Below, one piece after another: positions 30,618-40,705 of a DNA stretch of 47,056 bases. Within the stretch, counting starts at the first letter, position 1. Each line of letters begins with the position of its first letter. Source of the stretch: an uncultured Clostridia bacterium. Its GTDB lineage: Bacteria > Bacillota > Clostridia > Oscillospirales > Oscillospiraceae. Location: assembly GCA_946542465.1 (NCBI GenBank), contig CAMNKQ010000002.1:1-47056 (forward strand). Direction: 5' to 3'. Under the pieces are notes generated by a model. The model did no database searches. It was not told the DNA's origin and saw nothing but the letters and a program-made list of their open reading frames with translations. The position numbers were made by a program, and so were the translations under genes.

Positions 30618-32357
30618 ATGGCGAATCGGATCCAGGAAGCGAAAGACAGCGTAAACGAGATTTTGCAGAAGGCCTATCAGCGCGCGGCGGAGAAGGGCCA
30701 GCTGCCCGCCGGGGCAAGGCTCAGCGGCACGGTGGAGATCCCCAAGGACACCGCCAACGGCGACTTTGCCGCCAACCACGCCATGACCGGCGCCCGCGCT
30801 CTGCGCATGGCCCCGCGCAAGATCGCCGAGACCCTGATCGAGAACGCGGAGCTGGAGGGGACCTGGTTTGCCTCTCTGGAGGCCGCCGGCCCCGGCTTTC
30901 TGAACTTCCGTCTGGCCGACAGCTGGTACGCCGATGTGCTCACTTCCATCACCGGCGAGGGCGAGAACTACGGCCGTCTGGACGAGGGCAAGGGGAAAAA
31001 GGTCATGGTGGAGTTTGTCTCCGCCAATCCCACCGGCCCCATGCACATGGGCAATGCCCGCGGCGGCGTCCTGGGCGACGCCCTGGCCAGTGTCCTGGAC
31101 CGGGACGGCTATGAGGTCTGGCGGGAATTCTATGTGAACGACGCCGGCAACCAGATCGAGAAGTTCGCCTCCTCCATCGACGCCCGCTATCAGCAGCTGA
31201 TCCTGGGCGAGGACGCGGTGGAGTTTCCCGAGGACGGCTACCATGGCGAGGATATCAAGGACCTGGCCGCCGCCTTCCGGGCGGAAAAGGGGGACGATTG
31301 GCTGAATACACCCGTGGCCGAGCGCCACGCCGCCATGGCCGCCTTCGGCCTGGAGCGGAACATCCCCAAGATGCAGAGCGATCTGAGCCGCTACGGCATC
31401 CACTACGACCAGTGGTTCTTCGAGTCCGAGCTGCACAACACCGGCTATGTGGCCGACTCCGTGCAGAAGCTGGGCGAGCGGGGCTATACCTATGAGAAGG
31501 ATGGGGCCCTGTGGCTGGCCACCTCCCGCATCCTCGCCGAGAACCTGCGCAGGCAGGGCAAGAGCGAGGAGGAGATCGAGAAGCTGGAGCTCAAGGACGA
31601 CGTGCTGCGCCGCGCCAACGGCTTCTACACCTATTTCGCCGCCGACATCGCCTACCACCGCAACAAACTGGAGCGGCGCGGCTTTGACAAGGCCATCAAC
31701 GTCTGGGGCGCCGACCACCACGGCCATGTGGCCCGCCTGAAGGGCGCGCTGGATGCGCTGGGCCTGGACGGGGAGCACCGGCTGGACATCGTGCTGATGC
31801 AGCTGGTCAAGCTCACCCGCAACGGCGAGGTGGTGCGCATGTCCAAGCGCACCGGCAAGGCCATCTCCCTGACCGACCTGCTGGACGAGATCCCGGTGGA
31901 CGCCGCCCGCTACTTCTTCAACTCCCGGCCCGAGAGCCCGGTGGAGTTCGATCTGGAGCTGGCCGTGCGCCAGGACAGCGAGAACCCGGTCTATTACGTC
32001 CAGTATGCCCACGCCCGCATCTGCACCCTGCTGGCCGCCCTGGCCGAGGAGGGACAGGCGGTGCCGGAGACGGCGGACGTCTCCCTGCTGAAGGATCCCA
32101 CCGAGCGGGAGCTCATCAAGCAGCTGGCCGCCCTGCCGGAGGAGATCCATCTGGCCGCCCAGAGCTATGATCCCAGCCGCATCAACAAGTATGTGACGGA
32201 GCTGGCCGCCCGCTTCCACCGCTTCTACACCGCCTGCCGCCTGAAGGGCGCGGAGGAGGACGTGCTGAAGGCCCGTCTGCTCCTGGCCGACTGCACCCGC
32301 CGGGTGATCGCCCTGTCCCTCGGCATCATCGGCGTATCCGCTCCGGAAAAGATGTAA
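30618..32357 (+). CDS. argS: Arginyl-tRNA synthetase
   Basis: Class I aminoacyl-tRNA synthetase of 579 residues. The N-terminal additional domain (about 1-105) contacts the tRNA elbow. SANPTGPMHMGNARGG carries the HIGH-type motif at 143-146 (HMGN), and VRMSKRTGKAISL carries the KMSKS-type loop near 407-411. The C-terminal anticodon-binding helices end with ALSLGIIGVSAPEKM. The ATG at 30618 follows ACGGGGGAA. The frame is open far upstream, but that part overlaps DUF1934. Last gene of its unit; a structured repeat follows. Confidence 0.96.
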   Translation: MANRIQEAKDSVNEILQKAYQRAAEKGQLPAGARLSGTVEIPKDTANGDFAANHAMTGARALRMAPRKIAETLIENAELEGTWFASLEAAGPGFLNFRLADSWYADVLTSITGEGENYGRLDEGKGKKVMVEFVSANPTGPMHMGNARGGVLGDALASVLDRDGYEVWREFYVNDAGNQIEKFASSIDARYQQLILGEDAVEFPEDGYHGEDIKDLAAAFRAEKGDDWLNTPVAERHAAMAAFGLERNIPKMQSDLSRYGIHYDQWFFESELHNTGYVADSVQKLGERGYTYEKDGALWLATSRILAENLRRQGKSEEEIEKLELKDDVLRRANGFYTYFAADIAYHRNKLERRGFDKAINVWGADHHGHVARLKGALDALGLDGEHRLDIVLMQLVKLTRNGEVVRMSKRTGKAISLTDLLDEIPVDAARYFFNSRPESPVEFDLELAVRQDSENPVYYVQYAHARICTLLAALAEEGQAVPETADVSLLKDPTERELIKQLAALPEEIHLAAQSYDPSRINKYVTELAARFHRFYTACRLKGAEEDVLKARLLLADCTRRVIALSLGIIGVSAPEKM

Positions 32358-32363
32358 TACTAT

Positions 32364-32520
32364 CAAGCTGTTGACAAAGTGTCAACAGCTTGAAGCACAA
32401 AAATGAGAACTTCCATAAAAGTTCCCATTTTTGTGTGGATCAAACTCGAGAGGGAATAACCAATCCCCTCTCGAGCTCTCCCCATGCGTATCCATGCTTG
32501 GCCACATGGGTTTGTCTACA
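32364..32520 (+). repeat. 157-bp four-hairpin repeat, family C copy 1
   Basis: Direct repeat of 40706-40862, same length. Hairpins in order: AGCTGTTGACA-aag-TGTCAACAGCT; a long A/T-flanked stem around AACTTCC..AAGTT; CTCGAGAGGG..CCCTCTCGAG; and CCATG..CATGG. The first stem here has TTGACA/TGTCAA where copy 2 has TCGACA/TGTCGA, a compensatory pair. The second hairpin ends CATTTTTGTGTG and could terminate argS transcription. Confidence 0.85.
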
Positions 32521-32745
32521 ATCTGATACTATTATCAGATTAAATTCTTTAATCTGCACAGCATAAGCTCGCGTAAGCCAAATCAAAGATTTGGACGCTC
32601 GCTTAAGATAAGCCGCAGTTCCTGCGGCATTTTCATCGCAAAGGCGCTGAAAATCCGTCTCATGCAGAACCTCTACGCGCCTTACGGCGCTATAAAAACC
32701 TTTAAGAATGAAAGGTTTTTATGAGGTTCTAGTATAAGAAATGAA
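32521..32745. other. Hairpin-rich intergenic stretch with possible three-way junction
   Basis: Successive hairpins: ATCTGATA/TATCAGAT; CCAAATC-aaa-GATTTGG inside partly paired flanks; GCCGCAG-ttc-CTGCGGC; and TTTTCA..TGAAAA. Then AGAACCTC (32666) pairs with GAGGTTCT (32730) and encloses two hairpins, GCGCC-ttac-GGCGC and AAAAACCTTT/AAAGGTTTTT. No open frame is seen. It could be a structured RNA or a composite of degenerate repeats. Confidence 0.5.
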
Positions 32746-32750
32746 AGAAC

Positions 32751-32802
32751 CCCCAGTCATCGAATCCCTTTGTATGACGTTCGATGACCGGGGTTATTTT
32801 TT
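32751..32802. terminator. Terminator between argS and the GT-C-like gene
   Basis: CCCC-GTCATCGAA pairs with TTCGATGAC-GGGG, one mismatch, followed on the plus strand by TTATTTTTT. It lies just past the minus-strand gene's stop and could act in both directions. Confidence 0.75.
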
Positions 32803-32810
32803 AGGAGATG

Positions 32811-34421
32811 CTAACGGAATTCTGCCAATACGGCGGGATCGTCAAAGCGATAGAGATAATAGGACAGATTCGGAGAATGAAAACTCTTTACCAGTTGAAA
32901 CGCCTTTTCAAATTCTTCCCGGTAGGCGTCGGATGCCGCGGACTGAAGCCAGCGGTAGCCGGAAGCCTCGTCATAGGCCGAGTCGGATAAGACAAGCAGA
33001 GAATGCGCCGGGTCAACCTGGCGGTACTCGACAGCCGACACCGGCGAGCCAAAGGGCGCGAGCAGCGCTCCGTCAGCCATATCGGCTTGCGGGTAGATGG
33101 GAGAGGAGCGGATCGTATCGGCAGAACAGGCCGCAATACTGGGGGCCTCGTAGTCACCATAGAGAACCGTGATTTCCTGATCCTGCAGATAAGCAACGAT
33201 CTCCCGGTAAAACTGCATCTGGGAGGAATAGCGATGATAATCGGGATAAAAGGTATAAACCGCGTTTATCATCCCGCAGGCCAGCAGCGCGCAGCAGAGG
33301 AAGCGCGCGGAAGCGGCAGGGCCGGAATCGACCAGATAGGCCAGGGAAAAGGGGAGTAGCAGATACCAGACGAAGAAGTAGATCGCCCGGACACGGAAAA
33401 GGAGAACCCCGACGCCAAAGACACACAGAAGGCTGATCCAACACAACAAAAGCGGCAGGGCCTGATCGCTCTCCGGTTTCGTTTTCAGCGCTTTTATCAG
33501 GGCCCACACGGAGACCAGGAGGAGCACAAGCGCGAGCAGCGTGAGAATCTGCCATTTCCAGCTCTGAGACAGATAGCGCAAACCGATCAGCTCCAAAAAA
33601 GAAGAGGCGGTTGCGCGAAAAGCGGCCAGCAGATCCGAGGCGGAGCGATTGAACTGGAGCGGTGCGATGTTGGGGATGCGCTGCGCGGGGATCAGTCGGC
33701 CCGCCCCGAGACCGAGAAGGTTGAACGCGAGAGCCGCCAGAGCGAAGCGCAGCCCGCGTTTTTCCGGCGTCTGCTTCCGCCTCAAGACAAGAAGGCCTGC
33801 CAAAAGGACGAGCGGGAGGTTCAATACCAGCGTCTCGCGCGGGCTTTGGAGGCCCAAGGCGATATCGCAGAGCATAGCGAGAATCGGAAGAAGAGCCGAA
33901 ACCGGGAGGCCGCGCCGCAGCCGGAGCCAGATCCCCAGGTGGAACAAAAGCACCCAGGCATAGCAGGCATAATAGCTCGCCATGGTGTAAAAAAGCTGGA
34001 GGCCATAGACGCAGTTTGCCGCGCTGTCGCCAAGAATGGTCGCGCCGACAAGAGAGAGCGTGCCGGCGGCGATGGCGCGGGTGGAAAACAGAGGCCGGCA
34101 GCACCAGATAAACAGAAACAGAATGAGCCCCAGCATCAGGCTGGAGGCCAAGGCCATGGCCGATACGCTGTCGGGAATGAGCGAGTAGATAAGAGAGGCG
34201 AGCACCGGTGTTGCGATGATATAGTATTGGTTCCCAAAATACCAGTCCTTCGGGAAAAAGCTTCTCTCCTGGCTCATCAAACGGGCGACATACGCATCCG
34301 CATACATGTCGTAAGTATACCATGCGGCGCTGTGATAATTGATGAGAAGAATGCCGATGACATAGGCGGCCGCGGCGGCGAACAGAAGAAGGGAGAGCCT
34401 GTCCTTTTTTTTGAGAGCCAT
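32811..34421 (-). CDS. GT-C-like polytopic membrane protein
   Basis: Integral membrane protein of 536 residues with about ten to twelve hydrophobic spans and a C-terminal extracytoplasmic domain (about 400-536). The first external loop contains YTYDMYADAYVARLMS and later WYFGNQYY, with acidic residues placed like the catalytic loop of GT-C glycosyltransferases (YfhO or PMT-like). That makes a lipid-linked-sugar glycosyltransferase a reasonable guess, but no signature proves it. The ATG at 34421 lies at the first membrane span and has a weak GAGGTG site. Codon and base usage are somewhat less GC-rich than the neighbours. Confidence 0.65.
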   Translation of the reverse strand: MALKKKDRLSLLLFAAAAAYVIGILLINYHSAAWYTYDMYADAYVARLMSQERSFFPKDWYFGNQYYIIATPVLASLIYSLIPDSVSAMALASSLMLGLILFLFIWCCRPLFSTRAIAAGTLSLVGATILGDSAANCVYGLQLFYTMASYYACYAWVLLFHLGIWLRLRRGLPVSALLPILAMLCDIALGLQSPRETLVLNLPLVLLAGLLVLRRKQTPEKRGLRFALAALAFNLLGLGAGRLIPAQRIPNIAPLQFNRSASDLLAAFRATASSFLELIGLRYLSQSWKWQILTLLALVLLLVSVWALIKALKTKPESDQALPLLLCWISLLCVFGVGVLLFRVRAIYFFVWYLLLPFSLAYLVDSGPAASARFLCCALLACGMINAVYTFYPDYHRYSSQMQFYREIVAYLQDQEITVLYGDYEAPSIAACSADTIRSSPIYPQADMADGALLAPFGSPVSAVEYRQVDPAHSLLVLSDSAYDEASGYRWLQSAASDAYREEFEKAFQLVKSFHSPNLSYYLYRFDDPAVLAEFR

Positions 34422-34503
34422 TGGATAACACCTCAATTCGCAATAAAAGTATGTTAACATAGAACGCGCTAAAAATCCACAGGGAATCTCCCCGGACACA
34501 GAA

Positions 34504-34541
34504 GACCCCTGATGCGGGAGGCGTTTCCCGCATCAGGGGTC
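34504..34541 (-). terminator. Hairpin downstream of the lipoprotein gene
   Basis: A 16-bp perfect stem, GACCCCTGATGCGGGA and complement, loop GGCGTT. U-tract weak. Confidence 0.6.
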
Positions 34542-34589
34542 GATCGGTTCTCGGATGTCACACAGGGGGCAGGGCGCGGCTGCCGGTTC

Positions 34590-35495
34590 TCAGGCGACCG
34601 GGGGCGTAAAGTCCGCCGGATCCAGCTCGTTAAACTGGGACAGCGTGACGCTCAGGCGTGTCTGAGCGACGTGGATCTCCATATCAAAGCCCTCCAGGTC
34701 GAGTTGCTCGGCGATCAGGGCATTCACCAATCCGGAGCCCAGGAAGCTGTTCAGGAAGGGGCCGAGATCCATTTCGGCCTTCACCAGGCGGCCGCTCTCC
34801 TGATCCAGCCACAGGGACAGGGGAACATCTTCCAGATTGTCCAGGTCGATCAGCGCCTCCACGTCCGCGGCGTCCAGGTGCAGGGATTCCGCCAGATCCG
34901 CGTAGAAGGACGCTCTCGCCTCCGGATCTGCGGCGATCGCCTTCATACTGAGGCTCGCATCGTAGCGATCGGCGGGAGAAGCCTTGACGTCCTCCGTTCC
35001 GACCTTGACGAAATCCTGGAAGCTCTCACCGAGAGATTTGCCGAAATCCAGGATGCCGGAAAGGGAGGGAGAGGGATCGCTCTCCGTTTCGACCTCACTG
35101 TCCTCCGCTTTTTCCAGCGTGGTGTGTTCCCAGGTCTCCCCCTCGTCCAGGGAATACCAGATGTCCGTGACCTCGCTTCCGCTCTCTGCATAGGCCAGCA
35201 GGTGCTGCTCCTCTCCCTCGACCAGCTGGAAGTGCAGATCGGCCATGAGGCGCGTCGGATCTTTCACAAGGTCGATATGGCCCGATGTCGCGGCATTCAG
35301 ATCGAGGGACGCATCATAGTCGGGCACCTGCACCTGCACATCGAAGGCCAACTCCGGCTCGGCGCGGAAGCTGTCAAACTGTGACAGCTCCAAGGCTGCT
35401 TTGACGAGCGGGACGTCCGAGAGGCCGCAGGCGCTCAGGCACAGGAGCAGGGCGGCCATGCAAAGAAGCGCCAGAATCTTTCTTGTTTGTTTCAT
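34590..35495 (-). CDS. Lipoprotein of LppX/DUF6612-like type
   Basis: Protein of 301 residues. The signal peptide ends in lipobox LSAC (Cys23). The mature part alternates beta strands (FDVQVQVPDYDASLDLNAATSGHIDLVK, RLMADLHFQLVEGEE, IWYSLDEGETWEH) and ends with LDQESGRLVKAEMDLG and a further beta pair. The layout resembles lipoproteins with a half-barrel fold that hold hydrophobic ligands, but I see no decisive motif. It is divergent from a GntR-ABC operon. The ATG at 35495 has AAAGGAGA. Confidence 0.75.
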   Translation of the reverse strand: MKQTRKILALLCMAALLLCLSACGLSDVPLVKAALELSQFDSFRAEPELAFDVQVQVPDYDASLDLNAATSGHIDLVKDPTRLMADLHFQLVEGEEQHLLAYAESGSEVTDIWYSLDEGETWEHTTLEKAEDSEVETESDPSPSLSGILDFGKSLGESFQDFVKVGTEDVKASPADRYDASLSMKAIAADPEARASFYADLAESLHLDAADVEALIDLDNLEDVPLSLWLDQESGRLVKAEMDLGPFLNSFLGSGLVNALIAEQLDLEGFDMEIHVAQTRLSVTLSQFNELDPADFTPPVA

Positions 35496-35528
35496 CGGTG
35501 TTCTCCTTTCTTGTCAATCTTTTTTCTT

Positions 35529-35558
35529 ATTATAAAGGTTTCTGCCCGACTTTGTAAA
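35529..35558 (-). promoter_or_regulatory. Promoter of the lipoprotein gene
   Basis: On the minus strand TTTACA, 18 bases, TATAAT. Confidence 0.7.
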
Positions 35559-35584
35559 TCCCCCAAATTTTTTTGTAAAAGCTC

Positions 35585-35638
35585 TTGACAGAACTGTATG
35601 AATGTGTTACTGTATTAATCGCTTAAGACAATAACACA
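35585..35638 (+). promoter_or_regulatory. Promoter and likely YtrA-type operator
   Basis: TTGACA (35585-35590), 17 bases, TACTGT. A perfect 7-bp inverted repeat, TGTGTTA (35603-35609) and TAACACA (35632-35638), starts at the -10 and runs past the start site. That fits autorepression by the GntR-family protein encoded 14 bases later. Confidence 0.65.
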
Positions 35639-35651
35639 GAGGAGGTGCCAC

Positions 35652-36008
35652 ATGGAATGGAATTTCCGAAATGACCTGCCCATTTATTCCCAATTGGTGG
35701 AGCAGATCAAGCGGGGGATCGTCTCCGGCGCCTTTGCTCCGGGGGAGCGGCTCAGTTCCGTGCGGGAGATGGCCACGGAGGCCGGGGTCAACCCCAACAC
35801 CATGCAGCGCGCGCTGCAGGAGCTGGAGCGCCAGGGCCTGGTCTATTCCCAGCGGACCGCCGGGCGCTTTGTGACCGAGGACACCCAGACGATCGAGGAC
35901 AGCAAGCGCGCCCTCGCCCGGGAGCAGACGGAGGCCTTTCGCAAGGCCATGGAGACATTGGGATACGACAGGGCGGAGATCGTCGCCCTATTACAGGAGG
36001 AGGCGTAA
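35652..36008 (+). CDS. GntR family (YtrA subfamily) regulator
   Basis: Protein of 118 residues. A winged HTH occupies about 8-75: PIYSQLVEQIKRGIVSGAFAPGERLSSVREMATEAGVNPNTMQRALQELERQGLVYSQRTAGRFV. A short C-terminal helical dimerisation tail follows instead of a large ligand domain, as in YtrA. YtrA-type repressors control adjoining ABC transporters and respond to cell-envelope stress. It is followed by an ABC ATPase and a permease in one operon. Confidence 0.93.
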   Translation: MEWNFRNDLPIYSQLVEQIKRGIVSGAFAPGERLSSVREMATEAGVNPNTMQRALQELERQGLVYSQRTAGRFVTEDTQTIEDSKRALAREQTEAFRKAMETLGYDRAEIVALLQEEA

Positions 36009-36011
36009 GAG

Positions 36012-36707
36012 ATGCCGATTTTGGAATGCAGAGAATTGAGCAAGCGCTTCGGCAAGACCGCGGCGCTGGACAATGTTAGCCTGAAGCTGGAGCCGGGGCG
36101 GGTCATCGGCCTGCTGGGCCCCAACGGAAGCGGAAAAACCACCCTCATCAAGCTTTGTAACGGCCTGCTGACCCCCTCGGAGGGAGAGATCCTGATTGAC
36201 GGCGAGGCGCCGGGCCCCAAGACCAAGGCCATCGTCTCCTACCTCTCCGACAAGGAATACCTGCCGGATTGGATGAGCACCCGGCAGCTGATGGATTTCT
36301 TTGAGGACTTCTACCAGGATTTCGACCGACAGCGCGCCGAGGAGATGCTCCTCCGCCTGGGCCTGGACGAGAAGCAGAAGGTCAAGACCATGTCCAAGGG
36401 CACGCGGGAGAAGGTACAGCTCATCCTGGTGATGAGCCGCCGCGCCAAGCTCTACCTGCTGGATGAGCCCATCGGCGGCGTCGACCCGGCCACCCGGGAT
36501 TACATCCTTGATACCATCATCCGCAACTATAACCCTGAGGCCGCCGTCCTCATCTCCACCCATCTGATCGCGGATGTGGAGCAGGTGTTGGACGAGGTGA
36601 TCTTCATTCAAAACGGACAGATCCTGCTCCAGTCCGACGTGGACAGCATCCGCGAGGAGAAGGGCATGAGCGTGGATCAGTACTTCCGGGAGGTGTTCAA
36701 ATGCTAA
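36012..36707 (+). CDS. ABC transporter ATP-binding protein (YtrB-like)
   Basis: ABC ATPase of 231 residues. Walker A is GPNGSGKTTL (about 37-46), the signature is the variant MSKGTREKVQL, Walker B is LYLLDEPIGGVD and the switch His is in STHLIADV. The K-G in place of the usual SGG signature is common in the YtrB/BcrA-like group. It pairs with the permease that overlaps its last seven bases. Together with the GntR gene it forms a three-gene export-type module. Confidence 0.92.
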   Translation: MPILECRELSKRFGKTAALDNVSLKLEPGRVIGLLGPNGSGKTTLIKLCNGLLTPSEGEILIDGEAPGPKTKAIVSYLSDKEYLPDWMSTRQLMDFFEDFYQDFDRQRAEEMLLRLGLDEKQKVKTMSKGTREKVQLILVMSRRAKLYLLDEPIGGVDPATRDYILDTIIRNYNPEAAVLISTHLIADVEQVLDEVIFIQNGQILLQSDVDSIREEKGMSVDQYFREVFKC

Positions 36708-37525
36708 GCAAACTTCTGAAACAGGAATTCCGCGCCACCGGACGCATCATGCTGCCGGTGCTGGCGGCCCTGCTGCTGCTCAGCGTGCTGGGCAATTTCT
36801 CCATCCGTATGATGGATCAGAACGTCACGAACAACGCCGTTTTGCGCTTCCTTTTCGTTTTCCTGATCATCGTTTTCGTGCTGGGCATGTTTGCGGCCGT
36901 GCTGATGACCCTGCTGCTGATGATCACCCGCTTCTACCGCAATCTCCTCAAGGATGAGGGCTATCTGATGCACACGCTGCCGGTCAGCGTCCATGGGCTG
37001 GTCTGGTCGAAGCTGATCGTCTCCCTGGTCTGGTTCGTGGTGACCGGGCTTGTGGTGACGGCCATCCTCTTCCTGACCGGGCTGATCCAGTCCGGCACCA
37101 ACCTGGGCGAGCTGATGATGGAGTTTCCCTCCTGGGCGGAGATCCGCGAGGCGATGGCCGAGGCCGGCTTCCGCGGCAGCGACATCACGGTCTTCCTGCT
37201 GGAGCTGCTGGCGCTGGTGGGCTTCTTTGCCACCTGCCTGCACTTCTATGCCGCCATGGCCATGGGCCATATGTTCAACAAGGACAAGATCCTGCTGAGC
37301 ATCGTGTTCTTCGTGGTGATCAGCTTTGCCCTGAGCATGATGACCAGCCTGCTGGCCTTCCGGATCGACAGTCTGGAGCTGTATGTTGCGGAGTTTGATT
37401 CGGCCCAGGTCCTCGGCTTTATGAACCGGCTGCTCCGCTTCTCCCTGATCGTGGAGCTGATCCAGGGCGCGCTGCTCTACTTCGCCACGACCCTGAGCCT
37501 GCGCCGTGGCCTGAACCTGGCGTAA
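36701..37525 (+). CDS. ABC transporter permease subunit
   Basis: Membrane protein of 274 residues with six to seven spans (about 15-35, 45-75, 100-130, 170-195, 205-230, 245-270). It starts MLSKLLKQEFRATGRIMLP, a pattern typical of ABC-2-like permeases partnered with YtrB-type ATPases. The substrate is unknown; peptide or lipid export, or antimicrobial defence, is likely from the regulator class. The start overlaps the ATPase stop, and a strong terminator follows. Confidence 0.85.
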   Translation: MLSKLLKQEFRATGRIMLPVLAALLLLSVLGNFSIRMMDQNVTNNAVLRFLFVFLIIVFVLGMFAAVLMTLLLMITRFYRNLLKDEGYLMHTLPVSVHGLVWSKLIVSLVWFVVTGLVVTAILFLTGLIQSGTNLGELMMEFPSWAEIREAMAEAGFRGSDITVFLLELLALVGFFATCLHFYAAMAMGHMFNKDKILLSIVFFVVISFALSMMTSLLAFRIDSLELYVAEFDSAQVLGFMNRLLRFSLIVELIQGALLYFATTLSLRRGLNLA

Positions 37526-37531
37526 ACGTAC

Positions 37532-37573
37532 AAAAAAAGATTCCGCTTTCCGACGGAAAGCGGAATCTTTTTT
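37532..37573. terminator. Bidirectional terminator
   Basis: AAAAAAAGATTCCGCTTTCC, three-base loop, complement ending TTTTTT. It overlaps the stop of the convergent glycosidase gene by two bases. Confidence 0.92.
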
Positions 37574-39149
37574 ACTCATTCGGCACCGCGCTTGCGAAAT
37601 AGATAATATCGCTGATATCCTTCTCCCAGCCGAACTGCACGGGGTTGATGAGCTGGCCGTTGAAGACCGTGGTGGCGGTCTGACCGCCGTCCAGGGTGTA
37701 GGCCTTGAGGCAGCCCCGGCGCACCATGGCGTCCGCCGCCTGGCGGAGCGTGGCCAGATAGTAATAGTCCGGCTGCTGGCAGTTGATGTTCATGGTCAGG
37801 TAGTGCCGCTCGCCCAGGAGACCCAGGGCGCTGCGGGCATAGGTGTCGTCGATCTCGCCCCAGGCATAGCTGGTGGGCGTCACGTCCACGCCGTTATCGA
37901 TCAGAACCGGGCCGAAGACCAGGGAGAAGAGCACGTCGTTTTCTTCGATAAACTGCTTTGCCTCTTCCTCCGTCTGGAACTGGCCGCGATAGCTGAAGAG
38001 CAGATCCCCGTCGGGGGTGATGTAGCAGACGTCGCAGCTGTCCGGCTCGAAGCGGCAGATCTCCCGCTGGTAGACGGAGATGCCGCAGGCGCGCCCGTGG
38101 TGGTAGAAGTCGCCGCCCACGGCCAGCACCGCGTTGGTGTCCTGGGCGAAACGGCTGCAGCTCTCAAAATTCAGGTCAAAGGGCGTGTCCCCGGCGATCT
38201 TCCGCCGCAGCTGGGAGCCGTCGGCGACGAAAACCTCCGAGAAGGTGCCCACCGCCCGGGCCTCCGGCTCCTGCCAGACGAGCACCAGGAGCGTCTCGTC
38301 CAGATACCAGCGGATGGGCGTGTTGGGGATGCGGGCGATCTCGGCGTTCCAGCAGAGCTCCTGCCCGTTAATGAGCGCCTGGGCCTCCGGCCGCTGCAGC
38401 AGCGCCTCGATCACCGCCGGGTCGTCGGTCTCGCCGAAGCCCTCGGGATTCGGAACCGGGCCGGCCAGCGCGTCCTCGGCGATCCGATAGCGCACCGGCA
38501 GATAGGGCAGAGCTTCGCTTACCAGGGTGAAAAGGGATTCCGCCATCGCATCCGGGTTTCCCATCTCCAGAAGGTACAGCATCTGTGTGAGATTCTCCTC
38601 GCTCGGGACCCAGGCCCCGTCCTCGTAACGGAGCGCGAGCTCCAGGTTGAGCTCCTCGGGATAGCGGGAGGCATTCAGCGCCGCGTCCAGTTCCTCGAGG
38701 AAGGCCGGCTCCAGCAGCTCGGGGCGGATGGCCTGATCGTCGGTATAGACCTCACTGCCGCGGGCGGCGGCGTCCACCCAGCTCTGCAGCCGTGCGGTCA
38801 TTGCCGCTGTCAGATCCGCCCGCAGGGCGGCCTCGTCCAGGCGCGTCAGGCGGAGCAGCTGCCGGGCTTCATCGCCCTCGATGTGGCAGTCCCCCTCCGG
38901 GCTGACGGCGCATACCGCCTGCAGGGCCTGAAGGAGGCGTTTGCCGCCCTCGGTCTCCGGCTGGGTGAGCGGCTCGGGCACGGTAAGCGCGGTGATGGCC
39001 TCGGCCGGGTCGGGCCGCTGCAGCCCAAGCTGTACCATGACGGGTACGGCGTCCTCACCGCCCAGCCCCATGCGCAGGGCGACAAGAGCACAGACGACCG
39101 CCAGCAGAAGCAGCAGGATGGCAAGCCATAAAAAGCTTTTTCGTTTCAT
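37572..39149 (-). CDS. Phosphodiester glycosidase (NAGPA/DUF2233) family protein
   Basis: Membrane-anchored extracytoplasmic protein of 525 residues, with an anchor at about 5-28 and a variable helical N-terminal region (about 30-270). The C-terminal NAGPA domain (about 300-520) has AVGGDFYHHGRACGISVYQ, FGPVLIDNGVDV, a LTMNINCQ-x-DYYYLATLRQAADAMVRRGCLKAY stretch, and the hallmark TLDGGQTATTVFNGQLIN. Family members cleave sugar-phosphodiester bonds in cell-wall or exopolysaccharide polymers. The ATG at 39149 has a GGAGA site just after the asnS terminator; no separate promoter was found, so read-through from asnS is possible. Confidence 0.88.
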   Translation of the reverse strand: MKRKSFLWLAILLLLLAVVCALVALRMGLGGEDAVPVMVQLGLQRPDPAEAITALTVPEPLTQPETEGGKRLLQALQAVCAVSPEGDCHIEGDEARQLLRLTRLDEAALRADLTAAMTARLQSWVDAAARGSEVYTDDQAIRPELLEPAFLEELDAALNASRYPEELNLELALRYEDGAWVPSEENLTQMLYLLEMGNPDAMAESLFTLVSEALPYLPVRYRIAEDALAGPVPNPEGFGETDDPAVIEALLQRPEAQALINGQELCWNAEIARIPNTPIRWYLDETLLVLVWQEPEARAVGTFSEVFVADGSQLRRKIAGDTPFDLNFESCSRFAQDTNAVLAVGGDFYHHGRACGISVYQREICRFEPDSCDVCYITPDGDLLFSYRGQFQTEEEAKQFIEENDVLFSLVFGPVLIDNGVDVTPTSYAWGEIDDTYARSALGLLGERHYLTMNINCQQPDYYYLATLRQAADAMVRRGCLKAYTLDGGQTATTVFNGQLINPVQFGWEKDISDIIYFASAVPNE

Positions 39150-39163
39150 ATGTTTCTCCGGAA

Positions 39164-39191
39164 AAAACAGGGGCGGTCGATCGACCGCCCC
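39164..39191 (-). terminator. Terminator of asnS
   Basis: GGGGCGGTCGA and TCGACCGCCCC form the stem; on the minus strand TGTTTTTT follows. Confidence 0.85.
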
Positions 39192-39202
39192 ATTTTTTAG
39201 TC

Positions 39203-40597
<1,395 letters not shown>

Positions 40598-40661
40598 TGG
40601 CACTCGTCCTTTCTCGGTGCCCCGAAGGACACGCATATTTCCCGGTTGCCCGGATTTTCCC

Positions 40662-40690
40662 ATTATATACAACAGAGGCTGTTTTTGCAA
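40662..40690 (-). promoter_or_regulatory. Promoter of asnS
   Basis: On the minus strand TTGCAA, 17 bases, TATAAT. A GTTTTTGC/GCAAAAAC hairpin (40681-40700) overlaps the -35. The 64-base leader is too short for a T-box. Confidence 0.72.
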
Positions 40691-40705
40691 GAGCAAAAAC
40701 AGCCT

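Noticed and set aside
32364-32520. CRISPR array at the family C repeats
   Set aside because: Two isolated 157-bp copies eight kilobases apart, internally composed of hairpins; no short regularly spaced repeats and no cas genes.
40598-40705. T-box leader for asnS
   Set aside because: The leader between promoter and ATG is about 64 bases, too short, and lacks the T-box core sequence.
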